Below the pieces are notes generated by a model, which saw nothing but the letters and a program-made list of their open reading frames with translations, did no database searches and was not told the origin of the DNA. A DNA stretch of 40,190 nucleotides, from NCBI GenBank assembly GCA_013349435.1, contig DUZQ01000020.1, positions 1-40,190 of the forward strand. The letters run 5' to 3'. This DNA is from Planctomycetota bacterium. GTDB taxonomy: Bacteria > Planctomycetota > Phycisphaerae > Sedimentisphaerales > Anaerohalosphaeraceae. Positions within the stretch are counted from its first letter, which is position 1. Each line of letters opens with the position of its first letter. The position numbers were made by a program, and so were the translations under genes. This document shows, in pieces, positions 1 through 8,464 of this stretch.

Positions 1-564
1 ATGGTTACCTGCGTAACGATGTTGATATTGTTTATCTACGGTGTTGTTCTGAACAGAAGCCCGGGCCTGCCGCGCAGGGTACGCAGCCAGATTTTTCTGA
101 TTCCGATGGTCGTAACATCCGGCCTAATAATACTTGACAGGCTTGAATGCGGTATTTGTCAAAAGAGCTTGCGCCGGATTCTGCGCACCGTTGTTATAAC
201 AATCGTGGTACTTGTAACCCTTCGTAATCTGCCTTCACCTTACCGTATGGGCGGCTCGACTCTTTCGGGACCGGTCCTGCGCAGGTTGAAAGCGATAGAT
301 GCCGACAAAACCTGGAATATCGCGTTCTCGGAAAAGATGAGATTGTTTTATATGGGCTTTCTTTATTACGGACAGTTTGATTACAAATTCAATATTGCAA
401 GACAGGGCAAATATGATGTCCTTATCTGTCGGGTGGATGAAAAGCCGGCTGGTTCTGTCACACTTAACTGGGAACCTTTTGAAGATTCAGTGTCGCTGGT
501 TGTAATTAACTGCCCGCTTCCTGCAGACAGGGTGGTTCTGGATGCAACGCTTGTCGAAGACTGA
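1..564 (+). CDS. C-terminal part of a membrane protein (partial)
   Basis: The frame is open from the first base, so this is probably the 3' end of a longer gene cut by the window edge; the ATG at position 1 need not be the real start. The visible part has two hydrophobic membrane segments (about residues 2-17 and 60-77), each followed by basic residues. A soluble tail of about 110 residues follows and ends in VLDATLVED. This layout resembles the C-terminus of polytopic glycosyltransferase-type (GT39/ArnT-like) proteins, but no diagnostic motif is present, so I assign no function. It is followed by a 250-bp spacer that carries the hflX promoter. Confidence 0.5.
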   Translation: MVTCVTMLILFIYGVVLNRSPGLPRRVRSQIFLIPMVVTSGLIILDRLECGICQKSLRRILRTVVITIVVLVTLRNLPSPYRMGGSTLSGPVLRRLKAIDADKTWNIAFSEKMRLFYMGFLYYGQFDYKFNIARQGKYDVLICRVDEKPAGSVTLNWEPFEDSVSLVVINCPLPADRVVLDATLVED

Positions 565-715
565 TTTTCAAAAGAAGGTAAAAAAAACCGGGAAATTTCG
601 TGAACCTTTATTGTTTATTGCCTTTAATCACAAACAAGATATTGCTGTAAGTAATTGCAATGTCTATGGTTACAGGAGCTCATCATTAAAACTGCTTTCT
701 TACGCACAAAAGAAC

Positions 716-744
716 TTGAAAAAACTCGATGCATTCGGTATAAT
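716..744 (+). promoter_or_regulatory. Sigma-70-type promoter for hflX
   Basis: TTGAAA (716-721) and TATAAT (739-744) are separated by exactly 17 bases, close to the housekeeping consensus. Transcription would start near 751, giving a leader of about 60 nt before the hflX start. Confidence 0.65.
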
Positions 745-811
745 CAAACAAAATATAAGGTATTTGCATTTTGTCCGTGGGGATATTTAATTTTTGGAGG
801 TCCCGGCCTAA

Positions 812-2134
812 TTGGAGAAGGTCAGAGAGCAGTTACAGGTGCGAAAAGAACGGGCGGTGCTCGTGGCGGCGGCTCATCGAGGCCGGAAAAACCATAACGA
901 CAATTTGGTGGAACTTTCAGCCTTGGCACGGACGGCGGGCGCGATTGTCATCGATAGGTTCCAGCAGAAAATCTCCCGCATTCATCCTGCAACCTATATC
1001 GGCAAAGGAAAGGCCGAGATGCTCGCCGAAAGGGTAAAGAAAAATCGCGCCGATGTTATTATATTCGATAACGACCTTTCACCGGCGCAGATTCGTGAAC
1101 TTGAAAAGATTATACAAAGGAAGGTACTGGACCGTAGCGAGCTGATTCTCGATATATTCGCGACCAGGGCCAAAACCCGCCAGGCGAAGCTTCAGGTTGA
1201 CCTTGCGCAACTGGAATATACTTATCCAAGACTTACACGAATGTGGTCACACCTCGACACACTGGCGGGCGCCGCCGGAGGGACCGCCGCAGGAGCAGTG
1301 GGAGGGATCGGAACAAGGGGTACAGGTGAAAAGCAGCTTGAGATAGACAGAAGGCTCGTTGCAAAAAGAATTACCGAGCTAAAGCGACAGTTGGCTGGTA
1401 TCGATAAAAGAAAGCTTCGGGAGATAGCCGGTCGGGCCGGACACTATAAAATCTGCCTCGTAGGATATACAAACGCCGGGAAAAGCACGCTTATGAATGC
1501 ATTAACCGCCGCCGGTGTTTTCGTTGAAGACAAGCTGTTTGCCACCTTAGACACTCGAACCCGCAAGTGGATCCTCGAAGGAGCCTCCGAGGTGCTTCTC
1601 AGTGATACGGTCGGATTTGTAAGGCACCTGCCGCACCATTTAGTCGCCTCGTTCAAAGCCACCCTCGAAGAAGCGGTGAACGCCGACCTGCTGCTGCACC
1701 TGGCCGACGCCTCGAACCCGGAAGCCTTTGAACAAATCGAAAGTGTGGACAACGTGCTGGCGGATATCGGCTGCGCCCAAAAAGAAAAACTTCTCCTGCT
1801 CAATAAAGCCGATGCGCTCGGCGACATAGCTGTTTTTGAGGCACTACAGACGGTGTACCCCGATGCGATATGCATCTCAGCCAAGACCGGCCTGAATCTG
1901 GACAGGCTGGCTGCCGCCGTACTTGCAAAAATAAAAGGCTCCGACGTTACCATTCAGGTAAGCTGCAGTGCGGGAAACGGCAAGGTGCAAAGTTTCCTCA
2001 GAGCAAACGCGGCGATTTTGGACCGACAGTACATCGACAGCAGCGTAACAATAAAGGCCAGACTCGGTAAAAATCAGCTTGCCCTCTTGAAAAGGCTAAA
2101 ACCGCGGGAGCTGGAAGTCATAGAGAGCTTTTGA
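812..2134 (+). CDS. hflX: GTPase HflX
   Basis: HflX is a ribosome-associated GTPase of the Obg/TRAFAC group that binds the 50S subunit and helps split stalled or stressed ribosomes. The 440-residue protein has the usual plan. An N-terminal HflX domain (about 1-210) carries the glycine-rich stretch GAAGGTAAGAVGGIGTRGTGE. The G domain follows, with G1 GYTNAGKST (about 218-226), G3 DTVGF, G4 NKAD and G5-like ISAKTG, and then a short C-terminal domain. The start is a TTG, chosen because GGAGG (796-800) lies 11 bases upstream and the family N-terminus fits; there is no ATG nearby. A good promoter lies just upstream. The small Cys-rich ORF starts 33 bases after the stop, so the two may be co-transcribed. 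Confidence 0.97.
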   Translation: MEKVREQLQVRKERAVLVAAAHRGRKNHNDNLVELSALARTAGAIVIDRFQQKISRIHPATYIGKGKAEMLAERVKKNRADVIIFDNDLSPAQIRELEKIIQRKVLDRSELILDIFATRAKTRQAKLQVDLAQLEYTYPRLTRMWSHLDTLAGAAGGTAAGAVGGIGTRGTGEKQLEIDRRLVAKRITELKRQLAGIDKRKLREIAGRAGHYKICLVGYTNAGKSTLMNALTAAGVFVEDKLFATLDTRTRKWILEGASEVLLSDTVGFVRHLPHHLVASFKATLEEAVNADLLLHLADASNPEAFEQIESVDNVLADIGCAQKEKLLLLNKADALGDIAVFEALQTVYPDAICISAKTGLNLDRLAAAVLAKIKGSDVTIQVSCSAGNGKVQSFLRANAAILDRQYIDSSVTIKARLGKNQLALLKRLKPRELEVIESF

Positions 2135-2166
2135 CATTTACGTTAATTATTGAGAAATACGAAGAA

Positions 2167-2364
2167 ATGGAATCCAGCCAAATAACAAAGAAAGACCGCT
2201 GGATGGCACAAAGGTGCGCCGAATGCCTTGTGTGCAAACGCGCGCGCAGCAAACAAAAGGGCCTGGCTTTCTGGCTGGTTAAGAATATTGAATCACGTAT
2301 TTGTCCCTTTTGCAGAGCCTACGAAAAAGTACATGGCCGAAAAGCTCACCTGCCTCAACCTTAG
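2167..2364 (+). CDS. Small conserved-looking Cys-rich protein
   Basis: A 65-residue ORF starting at ATG 2167; an upstream in-frame TTG at 2131 overlaps the hflX stop and is less likely. It contains CAECLVC near residue 20 and CPFC near residue 47. The four outer cysteines could form a CxxC...CxxC zinc or iron site. The composition is basic, with KRARSKQKG between the pairs. The non-random motif spacing, the position right behind hflX on the same strand and the plausible start argue that it is coding. I have an impression of similar short proteins in Planctomycetota but cannot confirm it here. The function is unknown; a small metal-binding or nucleic-acid-binding protein is only a guess. Confidence 0.6.
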   Translation: MESSQITKKDRWMAQRCAECLVCKRARSKQKGLAFWLVKNIESRICPFCRAYEKVHGRKAHLPQP

Positions 2365-2757
2365 CATAGTTCTCAGTTGCTTTTTCCCGTCTGCCTTGGC
2401 GTAAGAACCTTTGTCGCGGTGCGACTGGATTAGCACTTGGCCTCAACACGGCGTAAGATGACAGCTCAAGGCGCAGGCTGGGTCATAAAGAAATGTGTGA
2501 AAAAAAATTACAAATTTTGGTCGTGTTTCAAAAAGCAACAAAACCGTTATTATTGGACCTTTCAAAGCGTTCCCGACATCCGCGTTTGTCCGATACTATA
2601 TGATGTGTTTCACAGACAAAACCTCGACTCATTTAGTACCTTACAGTCTTCACTTTAACTTTGGCAACACTCCTGGACCGATTCAAGAAAATCCGTCCGC
2701 CCGTCCGATATGCTCATTATAAGAAGCCTGAGTCCTGGATTTAGATGGAGCAAAGAT
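2365..2757. other. Intergenic region, no gene seen
   Basis: About 390 bases between two small genes. An open frame at 2437-2658 has low-complexity Lys/Gln/Phe-rich content, no ribosome-binding site and no motif, so I do not call it. I see no convincing promoter or terminator. Confidence 0.5.
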
Positions 2758-2907
2758 ATGAGCAAACGGGAAATCATCGACTTTATAATCGAGATTAACA
2801 AAGGGGCCAAGCCGGAGTTTCTGGCGCAGTTCTCGGCAGAAGAACTCGACTTGTATCTGGAGCATCTTATGGAACTCGACCTCGAAGAAATTGCTCTGTG
2901 TGCTTAG
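2758..2907 (+). CDS. Small acidic helical protein
   Basis: A 49-residue ORF beginning MSKREIIDFIIEINKGAK and ending in an acidic leucine-rich helix. The start at 2758 is preceded by GGAG (2747-2750) at a spacing of 7 bases; a longer in-frame version from 2710 has no such signal and a different composition. The sequence is amphipathic with a run of Glu/Leu (EELDLYLEHLMELDLEE), suggesting two helices. No family is recognised with certainty. Good start context and protein-like composition favour a real gene. It lies about 310 bases before pilT, in the same direction, but pilT has its own promoter. Confidence 0.55.
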   Translation: MSKREIIDFIIEINKGAKPEFLAQFSAEELDLYLEHLMELDLEEIALCA

Positions 2908-3069
2908 CTTCTTTCGGCTTCACCCAAACTGCGGTTCGACCGGTTGAGGACTTACCCGGTGCTTGTTCTGGGTGCTGTTTAATCAATAAACATAAAGCAC
3001 TTTCAAACCGGTTGTTGCATCCTCTTCTTTAACCGCTCCAGAGCGATAAAATAAGCATTCCTGCACTGC

Positions 3070-3098
3070 TTGACAAAGCAATACATTTAGGTTATAAT
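3070..3098 (+). promoter_or_regulatory. Consensus sigma-70 promoter for pilT
   Basis: TTGACA (3070-3075), 17-base spacer, TATAAT (3093-3098): a perfect match in both hexamers. The start would fall near 3105, leaving an AT-rich leader of about 110 nt. This is the strongest promoter I see in the window. The rest of 2908-3217 holds no gene. Confidence 0.78.
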
Positions 3099-3217
3099 AA
3101 AGTGTTTCGCTTAAGTCGATATTTGTGTATATTATCGGCCCTTAGATAAAAGTTCTGACATAAAATAAATGATAACCGAAACAAAATACATTAATGACGA
3201 AGTGGCAGGATAAATAG

Positions 3218-4351
3218 ATGGCAAAAGGCCAGCCGATAGACAGGCGGAAGGATTCTGATCACAGGACACGGATTGACAAATGGTTCAATGCCGCAATCAA
3301 GGCCGGGGCAAGTGATTTACACCTGAAAGTAAACCAATGCCCCAAGATGCGGGTTCGCACAAAGCTCAAAGATACCAGCGGCGAAGTACTCACCCCGGAA
3401 CGAATCGAAGAGATAATCTTCGAGATTATGACGGATGAGCAAAAGGAATTCTTTCTGAAAAACGGGACTATCGACTTTGGATATGAAGTCAGTGAGGCCC
3501 ACCGTTTTCGGGTAAACGTCTTTCGCCAGCGTGGAGTGATGAGTCTTGCCGCAAGGCATATCACCAGCGATATACCCCCATTTGAAACGTTACACCTGCC
3601 GCCGGTAGTACACAAGATTGCAGAGCACAATGAGGGGCTCGTCCTCGTAACAGGACCCGCAGGGTGTGGAAAAAGCACCACTATTGCTTCTATGATTGAC
3701 CATATAAACAAGAACAGGGCCTGTCATATTATCATAATCGAGGACCCCATAGAGTTTCTGCACAAAGATATAAAAGCCATCGTTTCTCAAAGAGAAATTG
3801 GTATTGATGTGGTTGACTATGTCGAGGCATTACGCTCCCTTACAAGGCAGGACCCTGATGTCGTTGTTGTCGGCGAGATAAGGGACAATCACACACTCAC
3901 CGCCGCAATGAGAGCCGCTGAAACCGGTCATCTCGTTTTTGCCACACTTCACGCCGCAAACGCCGCCCAGACAGTTCAGCGAGTCCTCGACTTATACCCC
4001 CAGGAAGAAAGAGAGCTTGTCAGGCAGACCTTCGCCGTGGCGGTAAGGGCTGTCATCAGCCAGAATCTTCTCCCCGGCCTGAAAAAAGAAGCCCAAAGGA
4101 TACCGGCAACCGAGATTATGATCGCCACTCCTATTGTCAGAAGACTTATTTCCGAGGGCAGGGAGGGTGACCTGCCGAACGCCATCAGGGCCGGCACCGG
4201 CGAAGGAATGCGGGACTTCACAGAAAGCCTACGGATACTTGTCGAAGAAGAATGGATTGATCTCAAGGTCGCCCTGCAGTACGCTCCAAAGAAGGAAGAG
4301 CTGACAATGGCGCTTAAGGGAATTCGAGCCACCGCTACCGGAATCATTTGA
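3218..4351 (+). CDS. pilT: PilT-type twitching motility ATPase
   Basis: A cytoplasmic hexameric ATPase of the secretion/type IV pilus superfamily; PilT members drive pilus retraction. The 377-residue protein has the PilT N-terminal PAS-like domain with the signature GASDLHLK (about 30-37). The RecA-like domain follows, with Walker A GPAGCGKST (about 146-154), Asp box IIIIEDPIEF, Walker B DPDVVVVGEIRD and His box GHLVFATLHAAN. All catalytic motifs are intact, in contrast to the next gene. The C-terminus keeps the family-type helical region around EIMIATPIVRRLI. The ATG is preceded by AGGA. The next gene encodes a degenerate relative, 567 bp downstream, so the two are probably separate transcripts but may serve one envelope machine. 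PilU is an alternative assignment. Confidence 0.93.
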   Translation: MAKGQPIDRRKDSDHRTRIDKWFNAAIKAGASDLHLKVNQCPKMRVRTKLKDTSGEVLTPERIEEIIFEIMTDEQKEFFLKNGTIDFGYEVSEAHRFRVNVFRQRGVMSLAARHITSDIPPFETLHLPPVVHKIAEHNEGLVLVTGPAGCGKSTTIASMIDHINKNRACHIIIIEDPIEFLHKDIKAIVSQREIGIDVVDYVEALRSLTRQDPDVVVVGEIRDNHTLTAAMRAAETGHLVFATLHAANAAQTVQRVLDLYPQEERELVRQTFAVAVRAVISQNLLPGLKKEAQRIPATEIMIATPIVRRLISEGREGDLPNAIRAGTGEGMRDFTESLRILVEEEWIDLKVALQYAPKKEELTMALKGIRATATGII

Positions 4352-4384
4352 ACCGCGCCCGCTACTTCTGTATCTCGGGGCCGA

Positions 4385-4428
4385 GCCGGGATATTTCACT
4401 TGCCGTGAGGCAGAGTCGAACAGAGCTT
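4385..4428. repeat. Dispersed intergenic repeat, copy 1
   Basis: About 44 bases around the core CACTTGCCGTGAG followed by GAGTCGAAC and GAGCTT. A clearly related copy lies at 12918-12960 behind rluB. Both sit directly downstream of a gene. Confidence 0.55.
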
Positions 4429-4507
4429 ATTTAGAAATCCGTTAAAATGGTTTACAAAGCGATTGAAAAAAAATCAAATTGCTCTGTTGAAAGGATACTC
4501 CATCAGG

Positions 4508-4614
4508 TCATTGCGAGCGAAGCAATCTTATGTCTTGAAAAATCGAGATTGCCACCCATTCGACTCGCTGCTCTCGCTCAGGGCAGGCATTCTGCTTCGC
4601 AGGCCTCGCAATGA
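4508..4614. repeat. Palindromic element with TCATTGCGAG ends
   Basis: TCATTGCGAG (4508-4517) and CTCGCAATGA (4605-4614) form perfect 10-bp inverted ends of a 107-bp element. Its interior contains AGCGAAGCAATC and CTTCGCAGGC, typical of dispersed 'TCATTGCGAGCGAAG' repeats in many bacterial genomes. It has no coding content and lies in the 567-bp pilT/GspE-like spacer. Confidence 0.65.
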
Positions 4615-4783
4615 CAATAATAATGTTTTCTACAGAGAAATATCAAATATCAAATATACAATACTTGTATTCGTCAAGACGGGGATAAGATATAAATGCC
4701 CCTGTGCTACCGGACATCTTGTTTTTTCCGGAGTTTTGCAACGAAGGGCCTTTTAGCAGAGATTTTTTTACGGATATATTGGT

Positions 4784-4812
4784 TTGATTTTTTTTGCCGG
4801 ACCTGCTATTGT
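4784..4812 (+). promoter_or_regulatory. Possible promoter for the GspE-like gene
   Basis: TTGATT (4784-4789) and TATTGT (4807-4812) are 17 bases apart, about 100 bases before the start codon. The hexamers are imperfect. Apart from this and the two repeats, the 4352-4918 spacer shows nothing I can name. Confidence 0.4.
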
Positions 4813-4918
4813 ACCAAAATTGAGGCCCAGGCCCGGTTATCCAGAATAGCAGGGCGGAGATAAAGGTACTATTGCTTATGGAAAAACTTAACAAAAGCCG
4901 TACACTTGGGAGCATCCT

Positions 4919-6574
4919 ATGCCGATTTTATTAGCCGCCGGGACCGGTTACGGCGGATATATATCCCCGGTGAAGTTCGTTGTCTTTGTGGTCCTTTTCT
5001 TCGCCTTGTTACTGTTGCTTAGATGGGTGCACACAGACGCACAGGCTGTTAGAACAAAGGTCAATACGTGGACCGCCGCCTTCGCTGCTGCCGGAGTTGG
5101 AGCAATTGTTATTTGGCTGCTTGCACCTTTTTTCGTAGCCGGACTGCTCTTTTACCTCATTGCCGTAGGAGCCACCGCCACCGCCTACGTTGTGCACCGA
5201 AACGCAAGGGTCGCCGATTTCGAACGGGTACTTACTGCTCAACACTTAAAGGGTATTTTTGTAAATGAAAAAAAGAAATTTGCCGTAACGACAAAAGGCA
5301 TATCTTTTATCACTGCCAATAACAACAAGGCACCCCTGCCGAGTGCCAAAACGCCCGAAGCATACGGTTACAAAACCGCCTGTGAAGTATTTGAAGATGC
5401 TATCTGGCGACGTACGAGCGACATAATTTTCCAGCCCACTACCAAGGGCTATTCAGTTACATACAACATCGACGGGATTCTCACAAAACAGCCCGAAAAA
5501 ACAAAAGAACAGATGGAGTATTTTATACATTATCTCAAAGAGCTTGCCGATCTCGATACAAACGAACGGAGAAAACCTCAAACAGGGAACTTCAAGGTCA
5601 TTAGGGATTCACAGGAGTTTAAGTGGGAAGTTGCCGTAGCAGGCTCAACCGCCGGCGAGCAGGTCAAGCTCACAAAAGGTATGGCATACAGCGTTATGGT
5701 GCTCGAAGATATTGGCCTTGATCACGACCAACTGCTTCGGCTTGGCTCAATTCGAGACCTTGATAAGGGCATATTCATAATATCAGGACCTAAAAAAAGT
5801 GGAGTAACCACGACGCTTTACGCCCTCCTTGGCAACCATGATCCTTTTTTGAACAACATAAACACCCTCGAAAAAAAGCCCGCCGCCGAACTAAGTAATA
5901 TCACTCAGCACACCTTCTCTTTAGGTGATACGGGAATCACGACTTATGCCAGAAAGTTGCAGACCATTCTCAGGACCGCTCCTGATATAATCGGTATCGC
6001 TGACTGTGAAGACGCAAAATGTGCGCAACTTGCGTGCGCGGCCGCCAGGGACGGCAAAATCGTATATGTTACTATTGAAGCTGCAAACGTAATCAGCGCC
6101 CTTGGCAAATGGCTCAAACTCGTACCAGACAAAAACTCAGCCATCGAAAACCTCATCGGAATACTCTGCCAAAGACTTGTCAGAAAACTTTGTGACGAAT
6201 GTAAGCAGGCATATCAACCAAAGCAGGACCTGTGCAGAAAGTTGAACATCCCCGCCGACAAAATGAAGCTCCTGTACAGGGCTGGAGTCATGCAATACGA
6301 CAAGCGTGGCAGACCGATACCCTGTGAAAACTGCCAGGGAACAGGATTCTTCGGTAGAACCGGTATCTTTGAGGTTGCCATGGTCGATGAAAAAACAAAA
6401 AAGGCCGTTAAAGAGGCACAATCCCTCCGTGAAATATCTTCTCACTTCAGGCGTTCCGGTATGCTCTACATGCAGGAACAGGCCGTCAAAAAAGTTTCTG
6501 AAGGGATAACCGCTATCAATGAAGTCATCAAAAAATTCTCGGCAACACCGAAAGGCCAGAAGTCCAAGCAATAA
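4919..6574 (+). CDS. Membrane-anchored GspE/PilB-like pseudo-ATPase
   Basis: A 551-residue relative of GspE/PilB (type II secretion/type IV pilus assembly ATPases) with two or three N-terminal membrane segments (about 17-40, 50-70, 68-92) replacing the usual cytoplasmic N1 domain. Residues 130-500 follow the GspE plan, including the C-terminal four-Cys site (CDEC near 425 and CENC with GTGFFGRTGIFEV near 470). The catalytic motifs are lost. Walker A reads GPKKSGVTTT, with Val296 (codon GTA, 5804-5806) in place of the essential Lys. Walker B is PDIIGIADCED instead of PDIIxxGEIRD. The His box is GKIVYVTIEAAN instead of GHLVxSTLHTND. It probably cannot hydrolyse ATP and may act as a scaffold or regulator of a pilus/secretion machine. 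The start is supported by GGGAG six bases upstream. A CvpA-like gene follows 45 bp downstream, likely in the same operon. Confidence 0.85.
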   Translation: MPILLAAGTGYGGYISPVKFVVFVVLFFALLLLLRWVHTDAQAVRTKVNTWTAAFAAAGVGAIVIWLLAPFFVAGLLFYLIAVGATATAYVVHRNARVADFERVLTAQHLKGIFVNEKKKFAVTTKGISFITANNNKAPLPSAKTPEAYGYKTACEVFEDAIWRRTSDIIFQPTTKGYSVTYNIDGILTKQPEKTKEQMEYFIHYLKELADLDTNERRKPQTGNFKVIRDSQEFKWEVAVAGSTAGEQVKLTKGMAYSVMVLEDIGLDHDQLLRLGSIRDLDKGIFIISGPKKSGVTTTLYALLGNHDPFLNNINTLEKKPAAELSNITQHTFSLGDTGITTYARKLQTILRTAPDIIGIADCEDAKCAQLACAAARDGKIVYVTIEAANVISALGKWLKLVPDKNSAIENLIGILCQRLVRKLCDECKQAYQPKQDLCRKLNIPADKMKLLYRAGVMQYDKRGRPIPCENCQGTGFFGRTGIFEVAMVDEKTKKAVKEAQSLREISSHFRRSGMLYMQEQAVKKVSEGITAINEVIKKFSATPKGQKSKQ

Positions 6575-6619
6575 TACGGAAAAGGTTAATGCAAATAATA
6601 TAATTAGTCAGGAGACAAC

Positions 6620-7765
6620 ATGTTTGCTGCGGCGGGCATAATATTAATTTCTATCTTGTGCGTGTCTCATCTTTATCTTAAAAGCTCTGCGCCCAGGTCA
6701 TTTACATCTGTGATTTCAGCCGTCATCGCGGTTATTGCGGCTCTTGGCTACTATGAAATTGCATCGAATATACTGATATCGAGAAGTATCGGCGGGCAAT
6801 GGGTGCAGCCGGTCGTCTTTGCAGGCATCTTCATTGCTGTTCTTGCTGCCACCAAGGTCCTGGCTGATTTTGTTCTTCCGCAGAATGTTGATTTCGGGCA
6901 GTTGCCCGCTCACCTGACTGCCGTCGTCTGTGGCATTATCGCCGGTATTATTATATCAGGTGCTTTGTTTATCGCCGTAGCCTTATGTCCTCTTGATCTC
7001 AAATGGCCTTATGCCCGCTTCGAAGACAATAACATCAATATAAGCAGTCCGAAAAGGTCGCTCCTTAATTCAGATGGAATCGTGGCGGGCCTGTTCGGTT
7101 GGATTAGCAGGGGTTCTCTAAGCTCAGGCAAGAGCTTTGCCGTATATCATGCCAACTTCATAGACCAGCTCCATCTGAACCGCCACAAAGCGAAAGAAGG
7201 AGTGTACATGATTGCCGCCGCTGAGGCGGTTGTGCTGCCCGAGAAAAACGCTGTTCGCATATTCGACGTCGACCGGCGAAGCTATACCTTTGTCAGGATG
7301 GGGCTAAGAGCTGGAGAAATCGACCGTGGGGGAGCGATGGATAAACAGGGCGGTATCTCCTTTACTCCTTCACAGGTCAGACTACTATGCAAGCCTAAGG
7401 ACCAGGCCGGGGAAATGAGCGGAACCGCGCATCCGGTTTATCCGGAAGGACGGTTACTTGACGATGAGCTTGTGGAATTGCAACTCTCCGAAACCATCAG
7501 CATTTCCAGAGGCGGATTCGAGACTTTTTCCCGGTACGGCAGGGTTGGCTGGGTTGACATTGCCTTTAGTGTCCCGGCTGATATGACGCCCATACTGCTC
7601 GAATTCAAGCAAAACACCGTTGTGTCGTTGCCCAAGCCGGTTATAGGAGACGCCGAAACAGAGGTCTTTCCCGGGACCGAAGAAGACGAGTCTGAACAAG
7701 CAGAATACTACGACCAGTATGAAGAAGAAGCTGAAGAAGATAGACGAGGCCGGCGCGAACGGTAA
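6620..7765 (+). CDS. CvpA-like membrane protein with acidic tail
   Basis: A 381-residue protein whose first 125 residues hold four membrane segments (about 2-20, 31-48, 68-86, 102-122) spaced as in CvpA-family proteins, which in other bacteria are linked to colicin V export and envelope homeostasis. A soluble region of about 200 residues follows, with no motif I recognise. The end is strongly acidic (Glu/Asp/Tyr-rich, about 340-373) and then basic (RRGRRER). The start is supported by AGGAGA, six bases upstream. It lies 45 bp behind the pseudo-ATPase gene and is probably co-transcribed, which suggests joint work at the inner membrane. The CvpA assignment rests on topology and general resemblance only. 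Confidence 0.65.
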   Translation: MFAAAGIILISILCVSHLYLKSSAPRSFTSVISAVIAVIAALGYYEIASNILISRSIGGQWVQPVVFAGIFIAVLAATKVLADFVLPQNVDFGQLPAHLTAVVCGIIAGIIISGALFIAVALCPLDLKWPYARFEDNNINISSPKRSLLNSDGIVAGLFGWISRGSLSSGKSFAVYHANFIDQLHLNRHKAKEGVYMIAAAEAVVLPEKNAVRIFDVDRRSYTFVRMGLRAGEIDRGGAMDKQGGISFTPSQVRLLCKPKDQAGEMSGTAHPVYPEGRLLDDELVELQLSETISISRGGFETFSRYGRVGWVDIAFSVPADMTPILLEFKQNTVVSLPKPVIGDAETEVFPGTEEDESEQAEYYDQYEEEAEEDRRGRRER

Positions 7766-8428
7766 AAGGTTGACGGAGCGTGATGAGAATTGTTGGAGGG
7801 TGGATCGGTGGGGTGGTGAGTGGGAAATGCAAAGTAAGAGTGCAAGATTGTGGAATCCCCCTTTGGCGGACGGCTGATTTTATTGATGCGTGATACGTAT
7901 TGCGTATTTCGTGATGCGTATTGCGTTAGAGGAACGGCTTCGGGGATAGTTCTAAATAGTTCCCTCCACTTCGATCCGACAAGTTGGGAATCCGGTCGGG
8001 ATGACATAAAAAGCGAAAAGTGTAAAGCGTAGAACGAAAAGCCGTGGAATGCTTCGCCATTACTGTTTCATGCTGGATTCCGGACTTAATCCGGCATCCA
8101 GAACGACTTGGATACCGGCTCCCGTTCGGCTTCGCTCAGGGCAGGCTTGGCCGGTATGACATTTTCCTGAGCTGGTATAAACTACATCAGGAATCCAGAA
8201 TCTTAAAAACTGGCTTCCATTTGGAGTTTACGCCGTACCCCGATACGGTGCTAAAATGACAATATGCGCGACTAAGATTCTTCGCCTTCGGCTCAGAATG
8301 ACGTATATAAGGTTTTCAAAAGCGCAAAAAATACTTACCTGCGTCCCTGTACCTGCCTCTAAAAGGGTATTATAAACAAGTTCCACCCTTTGTAAACTAT
8401 AAGCCCTCACGGCCGGGGGCAGAGTTTC
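7766..8428. repeat. Repeat-rich spacer, no gene seen
   Basis: About 660 bases without credible coding sequence. It holds several dispersed palindromes: GGATTCCGGACTTAATCC (about 8073-8090), a GGATACCGGCT...GGCCGGTATGAC arm pair (about 8111-8160), and GATTCTTCGCCTTCGGCTC followed by AGAATGAC (about 8275-8302). A short repeat pair with GTATTGCGTATTTCGTGATG lies near 7898-7925. Confidence 0.55.
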
Positions 8429-8456
8429 TTGAAATACTATCGATTTGATGTATAAT
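8429..8456 (+). promoter_or_regulatory. Promoter of nnrE, giving a near-leaderless mRNA
   Basis: TTGAAA (8429-8434), 16-base spacer, TATAAT (8451-8456). The ATG begins only 9 bases after the -10 box, so the transcript should start at or within a base or two of the start codon. There is no Shine-Dalgarno sequence in the intervening catctttc. Confidence 0.68.
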
Positions 8457-8464
8457 CATCTTTC

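Noticed and set aside
542-790. Open frame of 82 codons between the first gene and hflX
   Set aside because: It overlaps the preceding gene's end and contains the hflX promoter; no ribosome-binding site or motif.
1444-1953. 169-codon open frame antisense to hflX
   Set aside because: Ser/Arg/Ala-rich shadow of a strongly conserved gene on the other strand; no start signal.
2437-2658. 73-codon open frame in the spacer
   Set aside because: Low-complexity Lys/Gln/Phe-rich content without start signal or recognisable features.
2925-2950. tRNA-like GGTTCGACC stretch
   Set aside because: No cloverleaf can be built around it; there is no acceptor stem or anticodon arm.
4463-4756. 97-codon open frame between pilT and the GspE-like gene
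   Set aside because: It runs through the TCATTGCGAG palindromic repeat; the translated sequence is that of the repeat.
7850-8259. Short open frames in the spacer before nnrE
   Set aside because: They consist of dispersed repeat sequence (GATTCCGG..., TTCGGCTTCGCTC...) and have no start signals.
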